Assembly (NCBI RefSeq): GCF_031846565.1
Contig: NZ_JAVRHL010000001.1
Coordinates: 310,001 to 374,000, forward strand
Direction of reading: 5' to 3'
Length of the DNA: 64,000 bases
From: Tropicimonas_B omnivorans
Lineage (GTDB): Bacteria > Pseudomonadota > Alphaproteobacteria > Rhodobacterales > Rhodobacteraceae
Shown here: positions 24,551-32,969 of the stretch, in pieces
How positions within the stretch are numbered: the first letter of the stretch is position 1
Layout: every line of letters starts with the position of its first letter
Position numbers and translations under genes: made by a program
The notes under the pieces: generated by a model
What the model saw: the letters and a program-made list of their open reading frames with translations, nothing else
What the model was told of the DNA's origin: nothing
Databases searched by the model: none

Positions 24551-24905
24551 CGGTCCTCTCCCGGAATTGGCTGGCTTTGGGCTAAGGCGATCGGGCGGCA
24601 CGCGAGTGGGCCGCACCTGTCTCATAGGTGCGCGAGGATCGTCAGGCGCGCGCCGTAGAAGCGCCAAGGCAGGCGCGCGCGGTCATCCATGTCGAAGATG
24701 CGTGTCATGGCCGGCGGAAATACGCCCTTCGCCCCTGTTCATCAAGGGGCGTCCCGCGACCGGCGGCAAAACGCCCGCGCGGAAGGGCACGAGGCGAGGC
24801 TGGGCGCGGAGGACAGCCCGCCGCAGGGCCGCACGCTGGCGCAGGGGCGCGCCCGTCGGCTAGACTGCTTCTCAAGAGGACACGAGCGCACCGGAGCCCG
24901 GCCAC
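24551..24905. other. 355-base gap between leuC and a small + strand gene
   Basis: Contains the leuC promoter region on the reverse strand. There is also a possible 28-codon reverse-strand ORF at 24622-24708 with host-like codon use, and a hairpin CGCCCCT-N8-AGGGGCG near 24738. I see no leucine-rich leader peptide, T-box or tRNA. Confidence 0.5.
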
Positions 24906-25088
24906 ATGACGCGGCACGTCTACAACCTCACGCATGTCGTCCTGATCGCGGGTCTCGTCGCGGGCGCGTGCGTCGTGGCGGCGACGAGCGGCGCGTGGCA
25001 GCGCCGCGTCCCGGTGCAGACTCCGGAGGCGCCGGCGCCGCTTCCCGCCGACAGCACGGTCACGGCGCCCGAGCAAGCTCCCCGCTGA
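24906..25088 (+). CDS. Putative small single-pass membrane protein
   Basis: Sixty-residue ORF with one hydrophobic helix (about residues 10-27, HVVLIAGLVAGACVVAAT) followed by a Pro/Ala-rich tail (PVQTPEAPAPLP). I do not recognise a family. The ATG at 24906 has GGAG 13 bases upstream, which is loose. It precedes the MscS-type channel gene on the same strand by 91 bases. It could also be a chance ORF. Confidence 0.4.
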   Translation: MTRHVYNLTHVVLIAGLVAGACVVAATSGAWQRRVPVQTPEAPAPLPADSTVTAPEQAPR

Positions 25089-25179
25089 TCCGTTCCCGCG
25101 CTTGAGCATTGCGCGCCGCTCGTGGCAGGCTAACTCCGCAGAGCGCTCGACATGTGGATTGCGGGGAGCCGGACCTCAG

Positions 25180-26541
25180 ATGGACAGCGACTTCTCCAGG
25201 CTCCTTCTGAGCGCATGGTCCGACATCTCGGGCTTCGCCGGCACGCTCACGGGGCGCAAGCAGCTCTACCAGCTCGGCCTCATCGCACTCCTCGCGCTGA
25301 TCGCGCAGCTTATCCGCATGTGGCTCTCGCCCAGGATGCGGTCCTGGATGCGCACCCTCGAGGGGGAAACCAAGTGGCGCCTGCGCGTCCTCCTCACGAT
25401 CCAGCAGCGGATCCGGATCATCTCCTTCGTCGCGATGATCTACATCGCCAACCTCGTCGTCGCCGAGATCAGCCCCTGGCCGTCCTCCCGCTACCTGCTT
25501 GAGCTCGCCGCCTCCATCGCGACCGCCTGGCTCGTCGTCGGCTTCGCCGCGCGGCTCATCCGCAACGTGGTGCTGCGACGGCTGGTGGCCTGGGGCGCAT
25601 GGATCGTCGTGACGCTCTATTACCTCGGCCTCTTGGACGTCGCGGCCAGCGTACTGGACGGCATGGCGCTGGAATTCGGGCAGTTCCGCCTCTCGCTTCT
25701 GATGATCGTGAAGGCGGTGGCGATTGTCGGCCTGCTGATCGCGGCCGCGCGGTTCGTGGCCGGCGCCATCTCGGGCCGGATCCGTCGCAACGAGGAAATC
25801 AGCCCCTCGATGCAGGTTCTGGCGGTGAAGTTCCTGCAGGTCGCGCTCTACGGTGCGGCGTTCTTCATCGGGCTGAAAGCCGTCGGGTTCGACCTCACAG
25901 GCCTCGCCGTCCTGTCCGGCGCCATCGGCGTCGGCCTCGGCTTCGGCCTGCAGAAGGTCGTCTCCAACCTCGTCTCCGGCATCATCATCCTGCTCGACAA
26001 GTCGATCAAGCCGGGGGACGTCATCACCGTCGGCAACACCTTCGGCTGGATCAACTCTCTCGGCGCCCGATACGTCTCGATCACCACGCGGGACGGCAAG
26101 GAATACCTCATTCCAAACGAGGACCTGATCACCCAGCAGGTGGTGAACTGGTCCCATACCAACAACTTCGTCCGGCTCGACGTCTATTTCGGCGTCTCCT
26201 ACGGGGACGATCCGCACCTGGTGCGCCGCCTCGCCATCGAGGCCGCCTCACGGACGGAGCGGGTGATCTCCGCGCGTCCGCCGGTCTGCCACATCGTCGG
26301 CTTCGGCGATTCGAGCGTGGATTACATCCTGCGCTTCTGGATCATGGACCCGACCGGCGGTCTGACGAACATCCGCGGCAACGTCTTCCTGGCCCTCTGG
26401 GACGCCTTCAAGGACAACGGCATCACCATTCCCTTCCCGCAGCGGGAGGTCCGCGTGCTCGAAGGCTCCACGCTCCGGGCGAAAGCAGGCGACGGGGCGG
26501 GCGAAGGCGCGGGGCCGGCCCGCGGGGGAGCGCTCGACTAG
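25180..26541 (+). CDS. Mechanosensitive ion channel, MscS family
   Basis: Inner-membrane tension-gated channel protecting against hypo-osmotic shock. The 453-residue protein has about five hydrophobic helices. The pore-lining TM3 (about residues 245-265, GAIGVGLGFGLQKVVSN) carries Gly/Ala packing, and it is followed by the MscS beta domain (KPGDVITVGNTFGWINSL, then EYLIPNEDLITQQVVNWSH) and a C-terminal alpha/beta domain. The start at 25180 is chosen on domain grounds. An upstream in-frame start at 25102 would add 26 residues. It converges with the CPBP gene. Confidence 0.92.
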   Translation: MDSDFSRLLLSAWSDISGFAGTLTGRKQLYQLGLIALLALIAQLIRMWLSPRMRSWMRTLEGETKWRLRVLLTIQQRIRIISFVAMIYIANLVVAEISPWPSSRYLLELAASIATAWLVVGFAARLIRNVVLRRLVAWGAWIVVTLYYLGLLDVAASVLDGMALEFGQFRLSLLMIVKAVAIVGLLIAAARFVAGAISGRIRRNEEISPSMQVLAVKFLQVALYGAAFFIGLKAVGFDLTGLAVLSGAIGVGLGFGLQKVVSNLVSGIIILLDKSIKPGDVITVGNTFGWINSLGARYVSITTRDGKEYLIPNEDLITQQVVNWSHTNNFVRLDVYFGVSYGDDPHLVRRLAIEAASRTERVISARPPVCHIVGFGDSSVDYILRFWIMDPTGGLTNIRGNVFLALWDAFKDNGITIPFPQREVRVLEGSTLRAKAGDGAGEGAGPARGGALD

Positions 26542-26543
26542 GC

Positions 26544-27410
26544 TCAGACCCGAAGCGCCAGCCGCGCCGCCAGCCACAGCACGAGAAGAAGCGTGAGGTC
26601 CGTCGCGGCCGTCAGGACCACACCGGCCTCCTGCAACGCGGACCCTGCATGCCAGAGCGCGAGGGGGGAGATCGACGCGCCCGACGTCACGAAGACCAGC
26701 CCCGCGGCGTTCACCACCGCGGTCAGCGCCACGGCCGCCCCGATCGTCCCCGTCCGCCCGGTCAGATCCGCCGCGGCGAGGCCGAAGGCGCCGCCCCAGA
26801 TCAGTCCCAGCCACGTCGCCTCGGGCGGCCCGCCGGAGGGCAGATAGGCCAGCGCGGAGATCGCCGCGGGCACCACGGCCCACCACGGACCCGTCGGCCA
26901 GCGCGCGGCGATCTGCTGTGCGAGATAGCCCCGGAAAAAGATCTCCATCGTCGCGGCCTGAAGCATCACGGCGGCGAGGGACAGCGGCAGAAGCAGGACC
27001 CAGGCCCCAATGGGAAGCGGCGTGCGCGCCGTTCCGCCCGCCTGCGGCAGGAGCAGCACCAGCCCCACGAGAAACGCCGCCGGCACGGCAACCCGCCGGG
27101 CATCGTCGAGCGCGTCGGGCAGGGAGCCGGCGGCGGAGAGCAGCCCCCGGTCGTGAATCGCGCGGAGCGAAATCGCGAGCCCGGCCGCGAAGAGACCGAA
27201 GAGCGAGACATTGATGACAGCCGGCACCGGTCCCGGCCCGATGAACCAGCCTTGCGCCGCGCCCGCCGTCAGGGATGTCAGCGTCATGATCAGAAGCTGG
27301 ATGAGCGCGATCCCCGACAGGATCGCAATCAGCGCGCCGGCCACCGTCTGCCACGGGGCAGAGGTCTGACGCGCCGGTGCGGCGAACTCTCGAAGGCGGC
27401 GGTGTCTCAT
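26544..27410 (-). CDS. CPBP-family intramembrane protease-like protein, degenerate active site
   Basis: Multi-helix membrane protein of 288 residues in the Abi/CPBP family (Rce1-type). The family signature EExxxR appears as MEIFFRG, retaining the second Glu and the Arg but not the first Glu. The second-motif His is Tyr (ALAYLPSG), and the third-motif His is replaced although its Asn is kept (TAVVNAAG). It may therefore be non-catalytic. The start at 27410 is an ATG; an upstream in-frame start at 27446 is less likely. It is divergent from ilvD. Confidence 0.75.
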   Translation of the reverse strand: MRHRRLREFAAPARQTSAPWQTVAGALIAILSGIALIQLLIMTLTSLTAGAAQGWFIGPGPVPAVINVSLFGLFAAGLAISLRAIHDRGLLSAAGSLPDALDDARRVAVPAAFLVGLVLLLPQAGGTARTPLPIGAWVLLLPLSLAAVMLQAATMEIFFRGYLAQQIAARWPTGPWWAVVPAAISALAYLPSGGPPEATWLGLIWGGAFGLAAADLTGRTGTIGAAVALTAVVNAAGLVFVTSGASISPLALWHAGSALQEAGVVLTAATDLTLLLVLWLAARLALRV

Positions 27411-27684
27411 CCGCCGATGCCTAGGCGAGCCGCGCCGGCGCGGCAACGGGCCTTTGGTGGCCGGGACGTCTCAGCCGGGGCCCAGCCTCCGTCAAAAACG
27501 CGGGCGGTCCGAGCCGGGCCTGCCATCCGCACGTCGCATCGCAAGGCCGTCCTGGCGGGCCATCGAAACCGCCGCGCCGCCGGATCCCCCGTGCCCTCTC
27601 CCCCCTTCGCGCTTGCTCCGCTTTAAGGCCGGGTCTATGCCACGCGGGATCATAGAAGAGCGTCAGACCCCGGGGAGCCGAGCC
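27411..27684. promoter_or_regulatory. Divergent region between CPBP gene and ilvD
   Basis: A 274-base region that should hold the ilvD promoter. I see no leader peptide rich in branched-chain codons and no terminator-antiterminator structure. It is mostly GC-rich with no good ORF. Confidence 0.4.
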
Positions 27685-29448
27685 ATGCTTAAGAGCAAGA
27701 GCGACAAGTCCAAACTGCCCAGCCGGCATGTGACGGAGGGGCCGTCCCGCGCCCCGCACCGCTCCTATTACTACGCGATGGGTCTCAGCGAGGAGGAGAT
27801 CGACCGTCCCTTCGTCGGCGTCGCCACCTGCTGGAACGAGGCCGCGCCCTGCAACATCTCCCTGTCGCGTCAGGCGCAGGCGGTGAAGCTCGGCGTCAAG
27901 GCCGCCGCCGGCACGCCGCGCGAGTTCACCACGATCACCGTCACCGACGGCATCGCGATGGGCCATGAGGGCATGCGCTCCTCCCTCGCCTCCCGCGAGG
28001 CCATCGCCGACACGGTCGAGCTGACCATGCGCGGGCATTGCTACGATGCGCTCGTCGGCCTCGCCGGCTGCGACAAGTCCCTGCCCGGCATGATGATGGC
28101 GATGGTCCGCCTGAACGTTCCCTCGGTCTTCATCTACGGCGGCTCGATCCTGCCCGGGAAGGTCCCCGCCGGCGCCGACGTGCCCGAGGATTTCGCGACC
28201 CGCGACCTGACCGTGCAGGACATGTTCGAGGCGGTCGGCCGTCACCAGAACGGCACCCTGTCGGATGCCGCGCTCGCCATCCTCGAGCGGGTCGCCTGCC
28301 CCTCGGCCGGCGCCTGCGGCGGACAGTTCACCGCGAACACGATGGCATGTGTCTCCGAAGCCATCGGCCTCGCGCTCTTCAACTCCTCGGGCACGCCCGC
28401 GCCCTACGAGAGCCGGGACCAGTACGCGACCGCCTCGGGCGAAGCGGTGATGTCCCTCATCGAGAAGAACATCCGCGCCCGCGACATCGTCACCCGCCAG
28501 AGCCTGGAAAACGCCGCCCGCGTCGTCGCCTGCACCGGCGGATCGACGAATGCCGGCCTGCACCTGCCGGCCATCGCCAACGAGGCCGGGATCGACTTCG
28601 ACCTCTTCGACGTCTGCGAGATCTTCCACGACACGCCCTACTTCGTGGATCTCAAGCCCGGCGGCCAATACGTCGCGAAGGATCTCTACAATGCCGGCGG
28701 AATTCCGGTCGTCATGAAGGAGCTGCGCAAGGCCGGCCTCATCCACGAGGATTGCATCACCGCCTCCGGCCGGAGCATCGGCGAAGAGCTGGACCTCACC
28801 GCCGGCGAGCCCGATCGCAAGGTGATCCATCCGATCGAGACCCCGATCACGAAGACCGGCGGCGTCGTCGGGCTGCGCGGCAACATCGCTCCCGACGGGG
28901 CGATCGTGAAGGTGGCCGGCATGTCCGCAGAAGAGCAGGTCTTCACCGGCCCCGCCCGCGTCTTCGAATCCGAGGAAGAAGCGTTCGAGGCCGTGCAGAA
29001 CCGCGAATACGAGGAAGGCGAGGTCATCGTGATCCGCAACGAGGGCCCCGCCGGCGGCCCCGGCATGCGCGAGATGCTGTCCACCACCGCCGCCCTGTCC
29101 GGGCAGGGCATGGGCAAGAAGGTCGCGCTCATCACCGATGGCCGTTTCTCGGGCGCCACCCGCGGCTTCTGCGTCGGTCACGTCGGACCCGAAGCGGCCC
29201 ACGGCGGCCCCATCGCGCTGCTGAAGACGGGTGACGTGATCACCATCGACGCGGTGACCGGGAAGATCGACGTCGACCTGTCCGAGGCCGACCTCGCCGC
29301 CCGGAAGGACGAATGGGCCGGGCCGAAGCCGACCAACTACGCCTCCGGCGCGCTCTTCAAGTTCGCGCAGCTCGTCGGCGGAGCGCGGTACGGCGCGGTC
29401 ACGCATCCCGGCGCTTCCGCCGAGACCCACGTTTACATGGATCTCTAA
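27685..29448 (+). CDS. ilvD: Dihydroxy-acid dehydratase
   Basis: Fe-S dehydratase producing the 2-keto acids of valine and isoleucine. The 587-residue protein has cluster-ligand cysteines in ATCWNEAAPCN, GLAGCDKSLPGMMM and CPSAGACGGQF, and the late GRFSGATRGFCVGHVGPEA motif. The start at 27685 (MLKSKSDKSKLPSRH) has GGGGAG upstream; the frame is open for 77 codons before it but that part is not family-like. The 274-base gap to the divergent CPBP gene should carry its promoter. The DUF6478 gene follows after 86 bases. Confidence 0.97.
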   Translation: MLKSKSDKSKLPSRHVTEGPSRAPHRSYYYAMGLSEEEIDRPFVGVATCWNEAAPCNISLSRQAQAVKLGVKAAAGTPREFTTITVTDGIAMGHEGMRSSLASREAIADTVELTMRGHCYDALVGLAGCDKSLPGMMMAMVRLNVPSVFIYGGSILPGKVPAGADVPEDFATRDLTVQDMFEAVGRHQNGTLSDAALAILERVACPSAGACGGQFTANTMACVSEAIGLALFNSSGTPAPYESRDQYATASGEAVMSLIEKNIRARDIVTRQSLENAARVVACTGGSTNAGLHLPAIANEAGIDFDLFDVCEIFHDTPYFVDLKPGGQYVAKDLYNAGGIPVVMKELRKAGLIHEDCITASGRSIGEELDLTAGEPDRKVIHPIETPITKTGGVVGLRGNIAPDGAIVKVAGMSAEEQVFTGPARVFESEEEAFEAVQNREYEEGEVIVIRNEGPAGGPGMREMLSTTAALSGQGMGKKVALITDGRFSGATRGFCVGHVGPEAAHGGPIALLKTGDVITIDAVTGKIDVDLSEADLAARKDEWAGPKPTNYASGALFKFAQLVGGARYGAVTHPGASAETHVYMDL

Positions 29449-29534
29449 GAGGCTCACGATACCCTCCGAGGTTGCGCGGCTCTGCGGAGCACCCGCGCAG
29501 GAGCGGTCTCTGGGAATGCGGTAAAGGCGGCAGC

Positions 29535-30308
29535 ATGGCAGGCAGGTTCGGCTCAGGGATCGACCGGATCGCGGAACGGCGCGCTCTCAGGCGCTGGCGC
29601 CGGGCCGCCGATGCCGCCCCGACCATGGAGCCCGCCGATCTCAAACGGGCGCGCGGCGAGGCGCGGGTCCTGCGCCGCGAGATCGACCGCGTTCTGCACG
29701 CCGCCGAGGGGCGGCTCGGCTTGAGCGGGCAGGCCCACGGCGCGATCCAGAAGCCGCTCGGGACGGACTGGGCGTGGCGCCCCGAACTCTGGACCGGACC
29801 GGTTCACCCGCCCGGCCTTGCCGCCATCGAGAGCCGTCAGGCGGTCGGCTCCGAACTCACGGTCTTCCACGATTGCCGCGTCAGCGAGCTCAGCCTGCGC
29901 CAGGTCCGCAATACCGGCGCGCTCGATCTCGCGCCGTTCGGTCTGAGGATGGACGTCTTCGCCTTCGACGGCTCCTTCCTCAGCCTCGTCCTAAACCTGC
30001 CTGAAGACGCCGCGAGCGGCCTCACACGCCGCCACCTCCTCGGTCTTCGCATTGCGGCCGAAACGGAGAAGCCGCTCGAGCTGTTCGCGCGCCTCAACGT
30101 GCGTCACGGGCCCAACACCGAGCAGCTCGTCCGGGAGATTCCGCTTGGCCGGGAAGAGGCGATGGTGGAGTTCGACCTCGGGTATTCCGACCTGAACGAG
30201 AAACGGGTGGAGCAGGCCTGGATCGATCTGATCTTCGAGGGGCCGGAACTGAACCAGATCCTGATCCGGGACCTGACCTTCACCCGACGCCGCCGCGCCG
30301 AGCTCTGA
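29535..30308 (+). CDS. DUF6478 family protein
   Basis: Function unknown. The 257-residue protein is basic at its N-terminus (many Arg in residues 1-50). A conserved central region (TDWAWRPELWTGPVHP near residue 75, then HDCRVSELSLRQVRNTG) reads like a carbohydrate- or lipid-handling beta-rich domain, without catalytic motifs I recognise. No signal peptide. The start at 29535 is chosen for its position after ilvD; the upstream part of the frame is atypical. It is followed 11 bases later by a 125-residue ORF, probably its partner. Confidence 0.75.
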   Translation: MAGRFGSGIDRIAERRALRRWRRAADAAPTMEPADLKRARGEARVLRREIDRVLHAAEGRLGLSGQAHGAIQKPLGTDWAWRPELWTGPVHPPGLAAIESRQAVGSELTVFHDCRVSELSLRQVRNTGALDLAPFGLRMDVFAFDGSFLSLVLNLPEDAASGLTRRHLLGLRIAAETEKPLELFARLNVRHGPNTEQLVREIPLGREEAMVEFDLGYSDLNEKRVEQAWIDLIFEGPELNQILIRDLTFTRRRRAEL

Positions 30309-30319
30309 AAGGACCTGCC

Positions 30320-30697
30320 ATGACCCTCACGCTGGGCGCGTCCGCCCTCCGCGCCGGAACCTGGATCGCGACCCTCGAGGGGGACGGCCGCTCCGATCCG
30401 CCGCGCCTTACCGCCGAAAGCGCCGGGGAGGCGCTGCCCGCACCGGACGTGACAGCGGATCCCGGCCGCCCTGGCACCTGGGAGGCGCGGCTGGCCATCC
30501 CGGCCGAGCTGCTGTCGGACGGTGTGCGGACCATCGTCGTGCGGGACGAGGAGACGGGAGACATGCTCGCAAGCTTCGCCATCGTCGCAGGCGCGCCGCT
30601 CGACGAGGACCTGCGCGCCGAGATCGACCTTCTGCGCGCGGAGCTGGACATGCTGAAGGGGGCGTTCCGCCGGCATTGCCTCGAAAGTACGGACTAG
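30320..30697 (+). CDS. Conserved hypothetical protein with C-terminal coiled coil
   Basis: I do not recognise a family. The 125-residue product is a beta-rich N-terminal part (residues 1-95, with the DVTADPGRPGTWEARLAIP stretch) followed by a predicted coiled coil (about 99-120, DEDLRAEIDLLRAELDMLKG). A good ribosome site (AAAGGA) precedes the ATG. It follows the DUF6478 gene closely, so they are likely co-expressed and may interact. No membrane segment. Confidence 0.7.
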   Translation: MTLTLGASALRAGTWIATLEGDGRSDPPRLTAESAGEALPAPDVTADPGRPGTWEARLAIPAELLSDGVRTIVVRDEETGDMLASFAIVAGAPLDEDLRAEIDLLRAELDMLKGAFRRHCLESTD

Positions 30698-30764
30698 GCG
30701 CGCCCCTCTCGTGCCGCCAGCGAGCGTCCCTCGGCCCGCGTGACGGAGCGGGCGCGCGGCCTGA

Positions 30765-32675
30765 TCAGCCGCGTTCGTGGAAGAAGTCGTAGATCTTCTC
30801 CGCGAGGCCGGCGCTGATCCCGTCCACCGCTTTCAGGTCGGCGAGGTCGGCGCGGGAGACAGCCTTGGCCGAACCGAAATGCGTCAGCAGCGCGCGCTTG
30901 CGGCCCGCGCCGACGCCCGGGATATCGTCGAGCGGGGTCGCGCCGACGCCCTTGGCCCGCTTCTGCCTGTGCGCGCCGATGGCGAAGCGGTGCGCCTCGT
31001 CCCTCATCCGCTGCACGAAGTAGAGCACCGGATCGTTGTGGCGGAGCGCGAAGGGCCGGCCCTTCGGGCGGTGGAACTCCTCCTTGCCGGCATCGCGGTC
31101 GATGCCCTTGGCCACGCCGACGAAGGGCACATCCTCCACACCGAGGTCGGCCATGATCTCGGCCACCGCCGAGACCTGACCCGCGCCGCCATCGATCAGC
31201 AGAAGATCCGGCCAGGTCTCGCCCTGCCGGTCAGGGTCTTCCTTCAGCAGGCGCTGGAAACGACGTGTCAGAACTTCCTTCATCATCCCGAAATCGTCTC
31301 CGGGGGTCAGCTCGGTGCCCTTGATGTTGAACTTGCGGTACTGGCTCTTCAGGAAGCCCTCCGGCCCCGCGACGATCATGCCGCCGACAGCGTTCGTGCC
31401 CTGGATGTGAGAGTTGTCGTAAACCTCGATGCGGGAGGGCGGCGCCGGCAGGTCCAGCGCTTCCGCCAGCCCGGCGAGAAGCTTCGTCTGCGCCGCACTT
31501 TCGGACATGCGCCGGGCAAGGCTCTCGCGGGCGTTGCGGGACGCGCTCTCGACGAGCTCCGCCTTCTCACCGCGCTGCGGCACGAGGATGGAGACCTTGC
31601 GGCCGGCCTTCTCCCCCAGCGCCGACTCCATCAGCTCCCGCTCCTCGATATCGTGGGACAGCAGGAGTTGCCGGGGCGGCTCCTTGCCGGAATAGAACTG
31701 GCCCAAGAACGCTTCGAGGACCTCTGTCGGACTCTCCACGCCGCCGAGACGGGGATAGTAGTCCCGGTTGCCCCAGTTCTGGTGCGCGCGGATGAAGAAG
31801 ACCTGAACGCAGGCCTGCCCCCCCTCCATGTGCAGCGCGACGATATCGGCCTCCGCGACGCCCCTTGGATTGATCCCCTGAACGCCCTGCACCTGCGTGA
31901 GCGCACGGATGCGGTCCCGGATCGCGGCTGCGCGCTCGAACTCCATCTCCTCGGACGCCTCCGCCATCTCCTTCGCGAGCTGGCCCTGCACATCGGTGCT
32001 CTTGCCTTGCAGGAAGCGCTCCGCATCGCGGACGAGACCGGTATAGCTCTCGGCGTCGATATGGCCGGTACAGGGAGCGCTGCAGCGCTTGATCTGGTGC
32101 AACAGGCACGGGCGCGTGCGGCTTTCGAACACAGAATCCGAACAGTTGCGGAGCAGGAAGACCTTCTGCAACTGGTTCAGCGTGCGGTTCACGGCGCCGG
32201 CGCTCGCGAAGGGGCCGTAATACGAGCCCTTCTCCGACCGTGCGCCACGATGCTTCTTGATCTGCGGAAAGGCATGATCCTTCGAGACGAGGATGTTCGG
32301 GAACGATTTGTCGTCCCGCATCAGCACGTTGTAGCGGGGCTTGAGCTGCTTGATGAGATTCTGCTCGAGCAGCAGCGCCTCCACCTCCGTCCGCGTCGTG
32401 AGGAACATCATCGCGGCGGTGTCCAGGATCATGCGGGAGATCCGGGGGGAGTGCTGCGGCGAGGGGCGCGAGTAGCTGGAGACCCGCGCCTTGAGGTTCC
32501 GCGCCTTGCCGACATAGAGGACGCGGCTTTCGGAATCGAGCATGCGGTAGACGCCGGGAGAGCTGTCCAGCGTCCTGAGATAGCTTTTGACGCACGCATA
32601 GCCGCGCGGGCCGTCGGGCGCCGGGCGGCTGTCCTCGGTCATGGGCGCCTCGCCGGTGGCGTGGGGATCCGTCAT
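30765..32675 (-). CDS. uvrC: Excinuclease ABC subunit C
   Basis: Makes both incisions in nucleotide excision repair with UvrAB. The 636-residue protein has the N-terminal GIY-YIG nuclease (SPGVYRMLDSESRVLYVGKA), a UvrB-binding UVR segment (about residues 210-250), the C-terminal RNase H-like endonuclease (IEVYDNSHIQGTNAVGGM, then LLIDGGAGQVSAV), and terminal helix-hairpin-helix motifs (DDIPGVGAGRKRALLTHFG). The ATG at 32675 has GGAG at good spacing; an ATG at 32687 is an alternative. Upstream lies a 294-base region with a DnaA box. Confidence 0.96.
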   Translation of the reverse strand: MTDPHATGEAPMTEDSRPAPDGPRGYACVKSYLRTLDSSPGVYRMLDSESRVLYVGKARNLKARVSSYSRPSPQHSPRISRMILDTAAMMFLTTRTEVEALLLEQNLIKQLKPRYNVLMRDDKSFPNILVSKDHAFPQIKKHRGARSEKGSYYGPFASAGAVNRTLNQLQKVFLLRNCSDSVFESRTRPCLLHQIKRCSAPCTGHIDAESYTGLVRDAERFLQGKSTDVQGQLAKEMAEASEEMEFERAAAIRDRIRALTQVQGVQGINPRGVAEADIVALHMEGGQACVQVFFIRAHQNWGNRDYYPRLGGVESPTEVLEAFLGQFYSGKEPPRQLLLSHDIEERELMESALGEKAGRKVSILVPQRGEKAELVESASRNARESLARRMSESAAQTKLLAGLAEALDLPAPPSRIEVYDNSHIQGTNAVGGMIVAGPEGFLKSQYRKFNIKGTELTPGDDFGMMKEVLTRRFQRLLKEDPDRQGETWPDLLLIDGGAGQVSAVAEIMADLGVEDVPFVGVAKGIDRDAGKEEFHRPKGRPFALRHNDPVLYFVQRMRDEAHRFAIGAHRQKRAKGVGATPLDDIPGVGAGRKRALLTHFGSAKAVSRADLADLKAVDGISAGLAEKIYDFFHERG

Positions 32676-32969
32676 CGCGTGCTCCAATCCTGAAGGGCCA
32701 GATCAGGGGTCGGGGGACAAGTCTGGAAGCCACCCACAGATTCTGTGGATAAGCCGGGGGATAACGCCCGCCCCAGCCTCATCGCGCCGCCCGGGTCAAG
32801 CGCTAAGTGACGGTTCTGTGACAGATGGTCCAAACACAAGTCATTGATTCCATTTCATTTAATATTCAGTCGGCGTTAACCTATTGTAAAGGTTTGCCTT
32901 TAAGCGGGTCCTCGAGGATGCCCCTCTGCCGTCTTGGCAACTTCTTGCCGCGAGGGCAGCGGATACCGG
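32676..32969. other. 294-base intergenic region upstream of uvrC
   Basis: Holds a perfect DnaA box inside a palindrome near 32734-32752, and an AT-rich patch (about 32830-32900, TTTAATATTCAGTCGGCG and nearby), unusual for this GC-rich sequence, which contains a small stem TAAAGG-TTTG-CCTTTA. No ORF of note. It probably contains the uvrC promoter and the 3' end of the SDR transcript. Confidence 0.5.
32734..32752 (-). promoter_or_regulatory. DnaA box within a 15-base palindrome
   Basis: Reverse strand TTATCCACA is the exact consensus DnaA box. It overlaps an inverted repeat CCACAGA-T-TCTGTGG. It lies about 60-75 bases upstream of the uvrC start. It could mean DnaA-dependent control; a single box does not make an origin. 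Confidence 0.5.

Noticed and set aside
25599..27626. Long forward ORF of 675 codons across the MscS and CPBP genes
   Set aside because: Arg/Gly/Pro-rich product without domains, spanning two genes; a shadow of GC-rich coding DNA.
27421..29457. Reverse ORF of 678 codons opposite ilvD
   Set aside because: Shadow of ilvD with His/Gly/Ala-rich low-complexity sequence.
32690..32900. Chromosomal replication origin
   Set aside because: Only one exact DnaA box; no dnaA, parA/parB, gidA or hemE neighbours and no DnaA-box cluster.
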